DNA of 57,663 nucleotides from an uncultured Lachnospiraceae bacterium (GTDB lineage Bacteria; Bacillota; Clostridia; Lachnospirales; Lachnospiraceae): assembly GCA_947166015.1 (NCBI GenBank), contig CAMVCQ010000005.1:1-57663 (forward strand), read 5' to 3'. Below are positions 1-9,095 of this stretch, one piece after another. The notes below the pieces were generated by a model, which saw only the letters and a program-made list of their open reading frames with translations, had not been told where the DNA came from and searched no databases. The translations under genes and the position numbers were made by a program. Position 1 is the stretch's first letter. Every line of letters begins with the position of its first letter.

Positions 1-1511
1 TCATCCTCAGCATTTACAGACGGTAGAGACGGATCTGCATAACTTTCGTTATACTTGTGTCCGAAACCATCAAATCCCGCAAAATAAACCTCCTTGAGAC
101 CAAGACGATCCATCAGACGAAGTGCACAGATAGCCGGATTATCAAAGTATTTCCATCCTCTCTTTATAACGTGATTAAAGGATACTACACGCTCGTTCTC
201 TATTTTACCACTTTTGTGGATATTTGACAAGACTATCTTGTCTGTTTGATCAAAGGTAGCCTTGTACGCCTCTTTGGTGTACTCATATCTGGCCTGATTC
301 ACAAAAAATATGTAATCATACATATATCCTTGAATCACGGCATTCACGCCGATTACAACCGGCTTTTCCTTTGCTATAAAAGCGTCTATCTCAGATTTTT
401 TCTCAACAAGTGATTTACCGGGACACAACAACAACACTTTTCCATTAAGCTCATTTGCAAGCTGTTTCAAAGTCTCTTCATCATCCACAAGTCTACTCTG
501 ATTCTCCAGATATCTGGTTTCAAGCAGATCATAGTCATATTTCCTTCGTTCTTCCGGTTGCAAAGACTCAATAATGTTTCGCATATCCTGCGCATTTGTT
601 CTGTGATTTTTCAATAGGTAGTCTATATTATTTACGTGGCATTGATACAGACCTGCTATGAAAAACTCTGTGGAGTATCCCCATTTATATTTCTCCTGAA
701 ACTCAACCATGTATTTATCTATAGCGTCCAAAACCGCATCCAGGTCATATCCTCCGTTGTGATGCCTGTTCAGATAGCTTACCACAAGCTCAGTAGTCGC
801 ATTTCCGGCGCCTCGTCCCATTCCGCACAGACTTGAATCAACCACGCAAGCCCTGTTATTCTCAGTCATTTTTTTTACAAAATGCGATGTCAAAGCAAAT
901 GAAAGCTGTTGATTATTATGCGAGTGGAAACCAATCATTATCGATGGATCAAGCTTTTCACATAGTATGTTGACGATTCTGTCTACATCCTCCTCATACA
1001 TGGCTCCAAATGTATCCACTACCGAGAGTGATACAGGTTTGAACTCATTCATATACGCAACCAAGTCACACAACTCATCATCTGTATATGCAAGTGTATT
1101 TGCGGCTTGAAAATACACCTTGTAGCCTTTTTCACGGATCTTTTTTCCAACCTCTATTCCCTGTCGATGCTTTCCCCTGGGAAACACAACCCTTATAGCA
1201 TCTATCGATTTGCCATCGAACTCAGGCAGTGTTCCATCTACATCATAACGATCCCAGTCTATCATCGTTACATATGTCACATCATCTTTTCGCTCGATCA
1301 GATATGGTTCGATATCCGACGGCACATGATAGTAACTCGAGCCCTCCTTATGCGGATCATCCTTTAGCCAACCGCATTCGATGATATCAGCGCCGGCGTC
1401 CTGAAGATTTTTGATAATTCCTTTGATCGCGGGTACACCAAAAGCGGAGCCATTGATATATGCTCCGTCTCGTAATGTGCAATCAAGTAGTTGTATCATA
1501 TTACTATACAT
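1..1511 (-). CDS. HMGL-like aldolase (4-hydroxy-2-oxovalerate aldolase-type TIM barrel), 3'-truncated by the window edge
   Basis: Not in the ORF track because it runs off the edge. Reverse complement starts MYSNMIQLLDCTLRDGAYINGSAFGVPAIKGIIKNLQDAGADIIECG (DxTLRDG motif); GGAG 6 nt upstream of ATG at 1511; frame is open at the left edge (...KYNESYADPSLPSVNAED). Confidence 0.8.
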   Translation of the reverse strand, partial: MYSNMIQLLDCTLRDGAYINGSAFGVPAIKGIIKNLQDAGADIIECGWLKDDPHKEGSSYYHVPSDIEPYLIERKDDVTYVTMIDWDRYDVDGTLPEFDGKSIDAIRVVFPRGKHRQGIEVGKKIREKGYKVYFQAANTLAYTDDELCDLVAYMNEFKPVSLSVVDTFGAMYEEDVDRIVNILCEKLDPSIMIGFHSHNNQQLSFALTSHFVKKMTENNRACVVDSSLCGMGRGAGNATTELVVSYLNRHHNGGYDLDAVLDAIDKYMVEFQEKYKWGYSTEFFIAGLYQCHVNNIDYLLKNHRTNAQDMRNIIESLQPEERRKYDYDLLETRYLENQSRLVDDEETLKQLANELNGKVLLLCPGKSLVEKKSEIDAFIAKEKPVVIGVNAVIQGYMYDYIFFVNQARYEYTKEAYKATFDQTDKIVLSNIHKSGKIENERVVSFNHVIKRGWKYFDNPAICALRLMDRLGLKEVYFAGFDGFGHKYNESYADPSLPSVNAED

Positions 1512-1520
1512 CTTCATCTC

Positions 1521-3488
1521 CTACATCGGTTTTCCGGAGCTCTCCTCCAGTGGTTCCACTATCATTTCTTCGAAGAATACATCTCTGTCAATAAATGGTG
1601 ACTGATCCTCAATCGGCCTGAAACCAAATTTACGTTTTCCATACATAACAAGTGCGTTGTGGAGATCAAATTCATCCGGATCAGTGTTCACTTCACAAAT
1701 TGCAGGCTTGTTATCACAAAACAGCACATCAAGCTTTTCGTCTATCTCTATCGGTTTATCTATCTTGATATACCTGATGCCAAAAGCTTCTGAAAGCTTC
1801 CCAAAATCCGGAAAATCAAGACCATTACTCGGATCAGTGCCCTTCGATTTTCCTCGAAAATGTGCCTTTTGTCCGTGCCTTACTCCTGAGTACCCAAAAT
1901 TACAATTAATTATCAGCTTTATGTTAAAACCATTTCTGACAAATGTCTGTAATTCCTGCAGGTTCATCATTGCCGAGCCATCCCCTGTAATGGATACTAT
2001 AGTTCCTTCAGGATCGGCGCAAGCTGCACCACATGCTCCCGGCATTACAAATCCCATTTCCCCCTGAGCATAAGCATGTATAAGCCTATCCCCTTTTTTC
2101 ATATGCACATTGGATGATATAATCGCTCCTGTAAATCCGGCGTCTGCAAGCACTGTTGACTTCTCCGGCAGATGCTCCGTAAGTTTTTTTAGGAATTGCT
2201 TAAACACGATCATATCCGGAGTTTTGCTTTCATACTCATACCCGGACAGGACATTTTTCCAGTGAATACATCTATCTATCCATGCATCAAGTCCACAGCC
2301 AATACTGCTTATATCTTTTTCAATCACTGCCAAGGCTTTTCTCAAGAAATCTTTTGCATCCGCTTTGATGAACTTATCTATGCTTACACCTTCTTTTTGG
2401 TGCTCTATTTCATCTATATCAACAACTATTATTTGAGCTTCCCTAGCAAACTGCCCTTGCTCAGGTCCGGTGGTATCGATTGACAAACGATTTCCTATAG
2501 CGATCACAAGATCTGAGTTCTGTATGATAAAGTTGGCATGTCTGTTGGCACTGACAGAGCAAACAACACCCATATTGTAAGGATGATCACACTCTATCAT
2601 ATCAACCGAAAATCTGGTGAATAGCACTGGGATATGCGTCCATTCGACAAATCTCCTTAGTTCTTCCTCTGCGTGCGCACTCTGCACACCATGCCCTGCA
2701 AATATCACAGGTCTCTCAGCTTTTTTCAGTGCATCTATTACATAATCTACGTCGCCATCAGATACCAACGATTTACCAAGAGCCTGCACAAGAGCGCTAC
2801 TTGCTTCGATTCTGTCCGGTTTGATCGGATCATTTCCCATATTTTGAGACAGAACACTTTTCTCTTCAGCATCAAGATAGCCAGTCAACGCATCCACATA
2901 TTTTATATACTCATCATACCTTCTCAGTCCATCCTCGTCCACCATTGAGTTCTGGACAGGCAAAGGCACATCTATCCAAGTCGGTCCCTGTCGCCCTTCC
3001 TTCGCCATATAGATAGCCCTGTCAACCTCATAGGCGACATCTGCAGGGTCCGTAAGCATGACCGCAGACTTTGTTATCGGTTCTACAAGCTGTACTATAT
3101 CTGCCTCCTGCACGCCTATCTGACGGAGTCTGACTCCTGTTTTTTTGAAATACTCATGTGTAGTCTGCTCAGGCGCCTGTTGTCCTGAAATAAAAATGCA
3201 CGGGATACTATCCTGCCATGCATGAAGTAGTCCCGTCATTGTATTTGTCCCAGCGCAGCCTGTCGTAACAAGGCATGCTCCAAGGTTTTTCGTATGCTGC
3301 GAGTAAGCTATGGCAGCATACGCCGCAGCCTGCTCATGATGCGTAGATATGCTTGTGATCTCATTTGCCTCTTCAGCACGACGTACGGCATCCATCAGGT
3401 AGACACACTGCCCACCCGGCACATAAAAAAGGTGCTTCACACCTTCCTCGGCTATTCTCTTTATTATATAGTCTGCTACTCGTATCAT
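1521..3488 (-). CDS. Thiamine-pyrophosphate-dependent enzyme, acetolactate-synthase-like
   Basis: Full-length three-domain TPP enzyme (VPGGQCVYLMDA, HHEQAAAYAA, GDGSAMMNLQELQTFVRNGFNIKLIINCNFGY). Start moved to the internal ATG after GAGGG. Confidence 0.85.
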   Translation of the reverse strand: MIRVADYIIKRIAEEGVKHLFYVPGGQCVYLMDAVRRAEEANEITSISTHHEQAAAYAAIAYSQHTKNLGACLVTTGCAGTNTMTGLLHAWQDSIPCIFISGQQAPEQTTHEYFKKTGVRLRQIGVQEADIVQLVEPITKSAVMLTDPADVAYEVDRAIYMAKEGRQGPTWIDVPLPVQNSMVDEDGLRRYDEYIKYVDALTGYLDAEEKSVLSQNMGNDPIKPDRIEASSALVQALGKSLVSDGDVDYVIDALKKAERPVIFAGHGVQSAHAEEELRRFVEWTHIPVLFTRFSVDMIECDHPYNMGVVCSVSANRHANFIIQNSDLVIAIGNRLSIDTTGPEQGQFAREAQIIVVDIDEIEHQKEGVSIDKFIKADAKDFLRKALAVIEKDISSIGCGLDAWIDRCIHWKNVLSGYEYESKTPDMIVFKQFLKKLTEHLPEKSTVLADAGFTGAIISSNVHMKKGDRLIHAYAQGEMGFVMPGACGAACADPEGTIVSITGDGSAMMNLQELQTFVRNGFNIKLIINCNFGYSGVRHGQKAHFRGKSKGTDPSNGLDFPDFGKLSEAFGIRYIKIDKPIEIDEKLDVLFCDNKPAICEVNTDPDEFDLHNALVMYGKRKFGFRPIEDQSPFIDRDVFFEEMIVEPLEESSGKPM

Positions 3489-3502
3489 ATTTCCCTCTTT
3501 TT

Positions 3503-3919
3503 TCAAGGCATGGTCTGTGGGTCTTCTATCATTTCTTCGCCAATCATCGACTCAACTATTTTTATATACTCTTTGGCTATTATCATAGCTTGATCTATAT
3601 CCTCTATCAACGAAACAAAGCTATCCTTGTATCGTGATTCTGTCTCCCACGAATACACTGTCGACGCAATACTTCTGAGTTCTTCCTGCAATGGAACCTG
3701 AATGTTATTTCGGTTTAAAATATTCAGATTTGCTCGAACATCATGGTTCTCTGCATATTGCAACCCGTTTAATTCAACCATTGCTTTTAGAGACATCTCT
3801 ATAGCCTGCTGAAGATTATAACACACATCATCTCTGTATGCATCGTCTTCACCCATTTTTTTATAATTTGTTTCAGCGTTTTCCAGCTTAACCTTTGCTC
3901 TACTCAGTAGCTTACTCAA
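3503..3919 (-). CDS. HEPN domain protein (partner of MNT nucleotidyltransferase)
   Basis: 138-aa helical protein with CYNLQQAIEMSLKAMVELNGLQYAENHDVRANLNIL pattern; overlaps the MNT ORF stop. Confidence 0.7.
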   Translation of the reverse strand: MSKLLSRAKVKLENAETNYKKMGEDDAYRDDVCYNLQQAIEMSLKAMVELNGLQYAENHDVRANLNILNRNNIQVPLQEELRSIASTVYSWETESRYKDSFVSLIEDIDQAMIIAKEYIKIVESMIGEEMIEDPQTMP

Positions 3920-4272
3920 ACTATTTGCACCCCCTCAAGGATTTTTTTATATATCCTATCAGTTTCTTCAATCCGATCAAACCACAATACATCGGCATTC
4001 CAATCGCAGATATTCTGTATCATCTCAGAAATATCATTTTTATTCTTTACATCCACACATTCATCCTTAAGTCTTACAAGTATATCTATATCACTCCCCT
4101 GATGACATCTGTCGGATACTGCGCTTCCAAACACCATGATACTAGATATTCGTTTGTCCGATTTAAATTCATTGTGTATATCCCTGACCTGGCGTTGTTT
4201 CGTAGGAAATACTCTCCTCATATCAACACCATCAACTTCATATATTGTCTTAAATATGGGAACTTTCCTCAT
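3916..4272 (-). CDS. MNT-type minimal nucleotidyltransferase
   Basis: VFGSAVSDRCHQGSDIDILVRL = GS-x(n)-DxD nucleotidyltransferase motif; GGAGG ahead of ATG at 4272. Confidence 0.8.
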   Translation of the reverse strand: MRKVPIFKTIYEVDGVDMRRVFPTKQRQVRDIHNEFKSDKRISSIMVFGSAVSDRCHQGSDIDILVRLKDECVDVKNKNDISEMIQNICDWNADVLWFDRIEETDRIYKKILEGVQIV

Positions 4273-4320
4273 AGGGCATCCCTCCAATCCTTTTTCCGCA
4301 TTTATCTCCCTAAGCTCGTA

Positions 4321-5073
4321 TCACCCTATCAGCCCTCCATCGACCCTAAGCACCTGCCCTGTCATAAACCTCGACATATCCGACGCCAAAAAAGTCACTG
4401 CTCCTGCGATCTCCTCGGGCTCTCCTTTTCGTTTCATTACATTCATTTCAAGAGCTATTCTTTCATCCTCTTCACTCATTGAGTTGCCCATATCCGTCGC
4501 AGTAAGTCCCGGTGCAACAGCATTTACCCTGATCCCGTAGGCTCCATACTCTCTTGCAAGTCGTTTGGTTGCGCCTATGATAGCAGCTTTAACGGCAGAG
4601 TACTCGAGGTTTGCCCCGGCATCGTACGCCGCTGATGAAGATATAAAAACAATGCTTCCTGATTTAGCCTTCATCATTCTTTTGGAAAGCATCTGTGTAA
4701 GTGTAAGTCCCGAAAAAAAGCTTACATCAAACATTTCTCTGACTGTTTGCATTTTTGTCATCGCAAAGCTTGCGAGTGGATTTGCTATGCCTATGTTGTT
4801 TACCAGTATATCTATCTGCAGCTTTGTTCCTGCGATCTCTTTTGCCGCTGCCTTGACCTGTTCCTCATCGGAAAAATCTGCATAAACTATGCCTATGTTC
4901 ACGCCGTGATACTCAGAAAGGTTTTTGCAATACTCACTGAACTCCGGTCTTTCCTGTCTGATGACAGCAAAACAATTCGCCCCGTGACGAGCGAAATCCT
5001 CAAGTATAGCTTTTCCTATGCCTCGGTTACAGCCTGTGATGACAGCACGTTTCCCTTCAAGCAGTCGGTTCAT
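4321..5073 (-). CDS. Short-chain dehydrogenase/reductase (FabG-like)
   Basis: VITGCNRGIGKAI, NNIG, YSAVKAA, C-terminal VDGG motifs of classical SDRs. Confidence 0.9.
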   Translation of the reverse strand: MNRLLEGKRAVITGCNRGIGKAILEDFARHGANCFAVIRQERPEFSEYCKNLSEYHGVNIGIVYADFSDEEQVKAAAKEIAGTKLQIDILVNNIGIANPLASFAMTKMQTVREMFDVSFFSGLTLTQMLSKRMMKAKSGSIVFISSSAAYDAGANLEYSAVKAAIIGATKRLAREYGAYGIRVNAVAPGLTATDMGNSMSEEDERIALEMNVMKRKGEPEEIAGAVTFLASDMSRFMTGQVLRVDGGLIG

Positions 5074-5312
5074 TTGTCAATCTCCACGTCATATTTTTTC
5101 AGTATCTCAATCCCTTTGTCAAATGAACTCAGATCGATAATGTCGTCAGTGTCCATCATAATATCAAAAGCGTCCTCAAGCTCTGCTATCAGGGACATGT
5201 GTCCTACAGAATCCCACTCAGGGATGCTCTGATAAGTCAGGCCTTCGACGCCTTCTTTGTCAATTTCCAACGCTTCTGCAAAAGCGTTTATGTACTTTTC
5301 TCTGTTTGTCAT
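5070..5312 (-). CDS. Acyl carrier protein
   Basis: About 80 aa with EWDSVGHMSLIAELEDAFDI (DSxGxxxL phosphopantetheine site); start reassigned to the internal Met (MTNREKY...). Confidence 0.85.
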   Translation of the reverse strand: MTNREKYINAFAEALEIDKEGVEGLTYQSIPEWDSVGHMSLIAELEDAFDIMMDTDDIIDLSSFDKGIEILKKYDVEIDK

Positions 5313-5433
5313 GATCCGCATCCTCCTTGACTTGATGATTATACCATGTTTTTCGGTATTTTGCAATCCTTTGCCTGTGTTTTGTCATCCGATATGACAA
5401 TTCCAACAAAAGATAAAATCGTCATTTCCTGTT

Positions 5434-5466
5434 ATATATCGGAGGTTTGGTTCAGTTTCTTAACCC
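5434..5466 (-). promoter_or_regulatory. Sigma-28 (FliA/SigD)-like promoter upstream of the ACP operon
   Basis: Minus strand GGGTTAAG-N17-CGATATAT; same layout as upstream of the two flagellins in this window. Confidence 0.6.
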
Positions 5467-5556
5467 TTCTTGTCTTTTTTCACGCTATTTTCTTCTACAC
5501 AGTTTTCACATAATTCCCACAATTAACGCAATTCCTTCTCAAAACTATGCATCCCA

Positions 5557-6756
5557 TCAATCAGCGTTGAAAACACCTCGGCTCATCGCCTCTATCATAT
5601 CATACCCGTCCCAGAAAAACGACAGATCCATCGTGTGTCCAACAGGTACTATCCGGTCAACGCCCTTCACACCTGCCTTTCGCACAATCTCACCAATCTC
5701 CGATGGTTCAACTCCCAGATATGCTATAGTCTGAGCTCTTTTTCCAAGCACAGGCGTTATGCTTTGTAGATCCGATGTCTCATATTCAAAAAAATACCCC
5801 CCAAGCATTTTGTAATCCATAAGCTTATCTGACAAAGCATCTACTTCTATGCGCATACATATCGGATTGTCATCTATCAATCTTATAGGAGTTATATCAG
5901 TTGACAGCTCGGCGAATTTTTCAAGCTTATCGACCGCAACAACCGGTTGGAGTTCATACTCCTCTTCAACTCTTTTTATTAGAAATCTCCAAAACCTCTC
6001 CTGCGAAGCACCGCCGTACCACACCACCATCCTCGGCGAGCTGCACGCATTCTGATCGGAATAATATGTATCCGTATAAAAATCCTTTGCTACCTGTTTT
6101 GCCTCTTCATCACTGAGTCCGGCGTAGTATGAAGCATCTATGATAGCTATCGAATGTCTATCCGCAAAAGTCATCTCTATTCCGCGAGGCGGCAGAGGAC
6201 TTTGTCTGACTTCCCCTATAGTTCTGTCTCCACCCCATATGATACGCACATCTGATATACTACTCAGATAATCAGTGATTTCTTTGTCATGAGGATATCG
6301 GATTATACATATCCTATCACGGAACTCTATATACTTTTCATCCTCAAGAATTCTGTTAACCTCATTTGTTATTATTCTTACCTGGTCAAACTCTTTTTCT
6401 GACACCCTGATCACGCAGGCATTGCCGGCAAGCAAAGCCGAAGTCATAGAGACTGCAAAATTCACGGGAACGTTTGACGGAGCTATATGAAATGCCACTC
6501 CGCGCCCCATCCGAAATCTGCCCTCATAACGAACCTTTTCTTTCATAAGATGTGATTTTCTGATCCAGAATCCATACGACATCAGATCCACATAGCTTCT
6601 GTATTCCGCCTTTGACAAAAGAGCCCTCGACAACTCATTCAAAAAATCAACCGTCAGCTCATCAAAAGTTGGCCTTGTCGCAGTATCACCTATTTTTTCA
6701 AGTGTTTTTTTATTCCCTGTAAGGAATGTGATTTGTTCAAATATATCCATAATCAT
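5557..6756 (-). CDS. LuxC-like acyl-CoA/acyl reductase
   Basis: FHIAPSNVPVNFAVSMTSALLAGNACVIRVS and DQNACSSPRMVVWYG motifs of the LuxC family. Confidence 0.8.
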   Translation of the reverse strand: MIMDIFEQITFLTGNKKTLEKIGDTATRPTFDELTVDFLNELSRALLSKAEYRSYVDLMSYGFWIRKSHLMKEKVRYEGRFRMGRGVAFHIAPSNVPVNFAVSMTSALLAGNACVIRVSEKEFDQVRIITNEVNRILEDEKYIEFRDRICIIRYPHDKEITDYLSSISDVRIIWGGDRTIGEVRQSPLPPRGIEMTFADRHSIAIIDASYYAGLSDEEAKQVAKDFYTDTYYSDQNACSSPRMVVWYGGASQERFWRFLIKRVEEEYELQPVVAVDKLEKFAELSTDITPIRLIDDNPICMRIEVDALSDKLMDYKMLGGYFFEYETSDLQSITPVLGKRAQTIAYLGVEPSEIGEIVRKAGVKGVDRIVPVGHTMDLSFFWDGYDMIEAMSRGVFNAD

Positions 6757-6772
6757 TTCCTGTCACTTTTCA

Positions 6773-7930
6773 TTATTTCGCATAGTCCGTTGCATATGTG
6801 TCCGAGCACCCCCGTACCTCCGCTTTTTTTATCCGTCCAAGTATCTGCACATATTTACCTTTTCTGCCGCACGGACAATCATCCTCACCGAGCACTATCC
6901 CCTCATCTTCCGTCAGAAGCGAATGCCCCGGATACGAGTGTGGCAGCACAGAAACAACCTGAAGTATGCCCTTTTCTCCAATCTCACACTCTTCCCAAGT
7001 ATCATATCGCCTGGGGATCACATCTGAAAAAATGCTCGCGTGCAGATGCCCACATTCACACTCTGCATATATACATCCTGTCTGCTCAACCATTCCGTAA
7101 TGATCTATAAAATGCGTTATCCCGGTCACTTCTCCGACACGCTTTTTAAACTCTTCACGAGAGACTTTTTCTTCTTCTATTTTTTTCCACCCTCCACCGG
7201 TGAAAAGCCAGGCATTAGACAGATCATATTTCAGACCATGATTATTGTCTGATTTCAATCCGAAACAATGCCCTGTTTTTTCATTACTGTTCAGCTTATC
7301 TATCTTGTTTTTTTGCATCTCAAGTTGTTTATATAAATGCTCCCACACCATAAATGTAAAACCAAAAATAACAAACGGTTTGTCTCCGTATTTTTCCAAA
7401 AATTCTCCGAGAGCCTCTTCATTCAGGCTCATATCATCGTTTAGTACATAGACCATTTTTCTCGCCATAAATTGAAGCCCCATTATAGCAGCTCCCCTTG
7501 CGGAAAACATCGTTCTGTCCTTCATTACTTTTGGTGTATCGATGATCATCATAGGCAGTCTTTGTTTGCCCCAAAAATCATTCAAAATATGGATCATAGT
7601 TTTTTGCTGAAGCATCGCAGTTTCCTGATCTACAAATATTTTGGACACCTTTTGTCCGGATGTCCCCGAGGATGTCATCGTTTTGAAAACACTATCATCC
7701 GGTATGCTTTTGAGCTCTCTTTCCTTAAAAAGCCTAACAGGAAAAAACGGTATATCCTTATAGCTTTTCACCTTACTCTCATCATACCCGACTGCATTTA
7801 AAAAAGAAGCATACTCAGGACAATTCTCCCTGTGATGCTTTGTAAGCTCTATTAATTCCTTGGTTAGCTTTTGTTCTTTTTTTTCACGGTCCCATTCATA
7901 TGGAGACACCTCAAAAAACTCGTCAATCAA
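6773..7930 (-). CDS. LuxE-like acyl-protein synthetase
   Basis: MTSSGTSGQKVSKIF, FGFTFMVWEHL, HYGMVEQTGCIYAEC typical of LuxE; TTG start. Confidence 0.8.
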   Translation of the reverse strand: MIDEFFEVSPYEWDREKKEQKLTKELIELTKHHRENCPEYASFLNAVGYDESKVKSYKDIPFFPVRLFKERELKSIPDDSVFKTMTSSGTSGQKVSKIFVDQETAMLQQKTMIHILNDFWGKQRLPMMIIDTPKVMKDRTMFSARGAAIMGLQFMARKMVYVLNDDMSLNEEALGEFLEKYGDKPFVIFGFTFMVWEHLYKQLEMQKNKIDKLNSNEKTGHCFGLKSDNNHGLKYDLSNAWLFTGGGWKKIEEEKVSREEFKKRVGEVTGITHFIDHYGMVEQTGCIYAECECGHLHASIFSDVIPRRYDTWEECEIGEKGILQVVSVLPHSYPGHSLLTEDEGIVLGEDDCPCGRKGKYVQILGRIKKAEVRGCSDTYATDYAK

Positions 7931-8051
7931 TCCAATTATTCTCCAATTCGTTTTTTAATTCAATAAACATACTATAGTATTTTTCTTTTGTTTCGCTTAC
8001 TATTGTTTCGGCAACACCTTGCTTATACGCGTGTGCAACATTTTCACACAT
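7923..8051 (-). CDS. Candidate 42-aa small ORF overlapping the transketolase end and the luxE start
   Basis: MCENVAHAYKQGVAETIVSETKEKYYSMFIELKNELENNWID*; GGAAGG upstream; stop overlaps the luxE TTG start (TTGATTGAC). Fills the otherwise non-coding gap. Confidence 0.25.
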   Translation of the reverse strand: MCENVAHAYKQGVAETIVSETKEKYYSMFIELKNELENNWID

Positions 8052-9091
8052 TCCGCCACCTTCCGAGCTATACCTTCCGCCGTAAGCCCCTGCATTTTCA
8101 GTACATATTCATAACTTCCGAGCTTATCCATATACTCATCAATCCCTATCCTGGTAAGCTTTGGTGCACCTTCAATCCCCGAAAGCACCTCCGCAACAGC
8201 TCCACCAAGACCGCCTCTGATACTATGCTCCTCAACCGTAAAAATGTTCCGAACGCGACCAACGGTCCCTGCCAAATATTCTTCATCAAAAGGTCGTATA
8301 GAGTGCACATCCACGACTTCCGCTTCTATACCCTGCTCTGACAAAGTTTTCGCTGCCTTGATCGACTCAGCAACCATCATTCCCGTAGCAAGAATAATTA
8401 TTCTATTATTAATTATCGCACTATCCGAATCGCTTTGTTTTTCTGTTATTATTTCCGTATCCTCAGCTTTTACCTCTTCGTCACTGAATCTCCTAACAAC
8501 GATGTTTTTACCCGGCTCCCACTCATAATCATTTTTATATACTACAGGGCAATTCACACTGCCTGTGAGTCTGATATACATAGGTCCCTCGTGGGTTGCA
8601 GCATACTCCACGACCTTCATCGCTTCCATCGCATCTGCCGGCGAATAAATCTCTATCCCCGGTATCGCACGAATGAAAGCCATATCCTCAGTCGCCCAAT
8701 GAGAAATCCCTGACTTCGAAGCAACCACTCCTGCTGATGAGCCAATAAGCTTTACATCACATTTCAGATGTCCCAAATGCTGCCTCACATGCTCCAGCGC
8801 CCTAACTGCGATAAATGAAGCATATGTAGTCGCAAATACCCTGCGTCCTTCCATAGCCATTCCTGCAGCTATACCGATCATATTTTGCTCAGCTATACCA
8901 ACATTCAAAAACTGCTCAGGATAGTCTCGGATATACCGTTCCATTCCTGAGAGCAGCGATAGATCAGCTGTAACAAGCCTTATATTTTCATTTCTACCGG
9001 CCAGTTCAGGCATCAATGTAGAAAAAATCGCACCGCGCTGTCCCAACATAGACCATGCTCTGGCGCTTGTTTTTTTAATCTCAACTACCAT
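8000..9091 (-). CDS. Transketolase C-terminal subunit (pyrimidine-binding plus C-terminal domain only)
   Basis: VTADLSLLSG, FLNVGIAEQNMIGIAAGMAMEGRRVFATTYASFIAVRALEHVRQ. Confidence 0.85.
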   Translation of the reverse strand: MVVEIKKTSARAWSMLGQRGAIFSTLMPELAGRNENIRLVTADLSLLSGMERYIRDYPEQFLNVGIAEQNMIGIAAGMAMEGRRVFATTYASFIAVRALEHVRQHLGHLKCDVKLIGSSAGVVASKSGISHWATEDMAFIRAIPGIEIYSPADAMEAMKVVEYAATHEGPMYIRLTGSVNCPVVYKNDYEWEPGKNIVVRRFSDEEVKAEDTEIITEKQSDSDSAIINNRIIILATGMMVAESIKAAKTLSEQGIEAEVVDVHSIRPFDEEYLAGTVGRVRNIFTVEEHSIRGGLGGAVAEVLSGIEGAPKLTRIGIDEYMDKLGSYEYVLKMQGLTAEGIARKVAECVKMLHTRISKVLPKQ

Positions 9092-9095
9092 TCCT

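Noticed and set aside
1657-2067. Numerous plus-strand ORFs of 60-220 aa antisense to minus-strand genes (also 3895-4482, 12296-12943, 17472-18107, 27629-28186, 49499-50269)
   Set aside because: All overlap strongly supported minus-strand CDSs, with low-complexity or Ser/Ile/Leu-rich composition typical of antisense frames.
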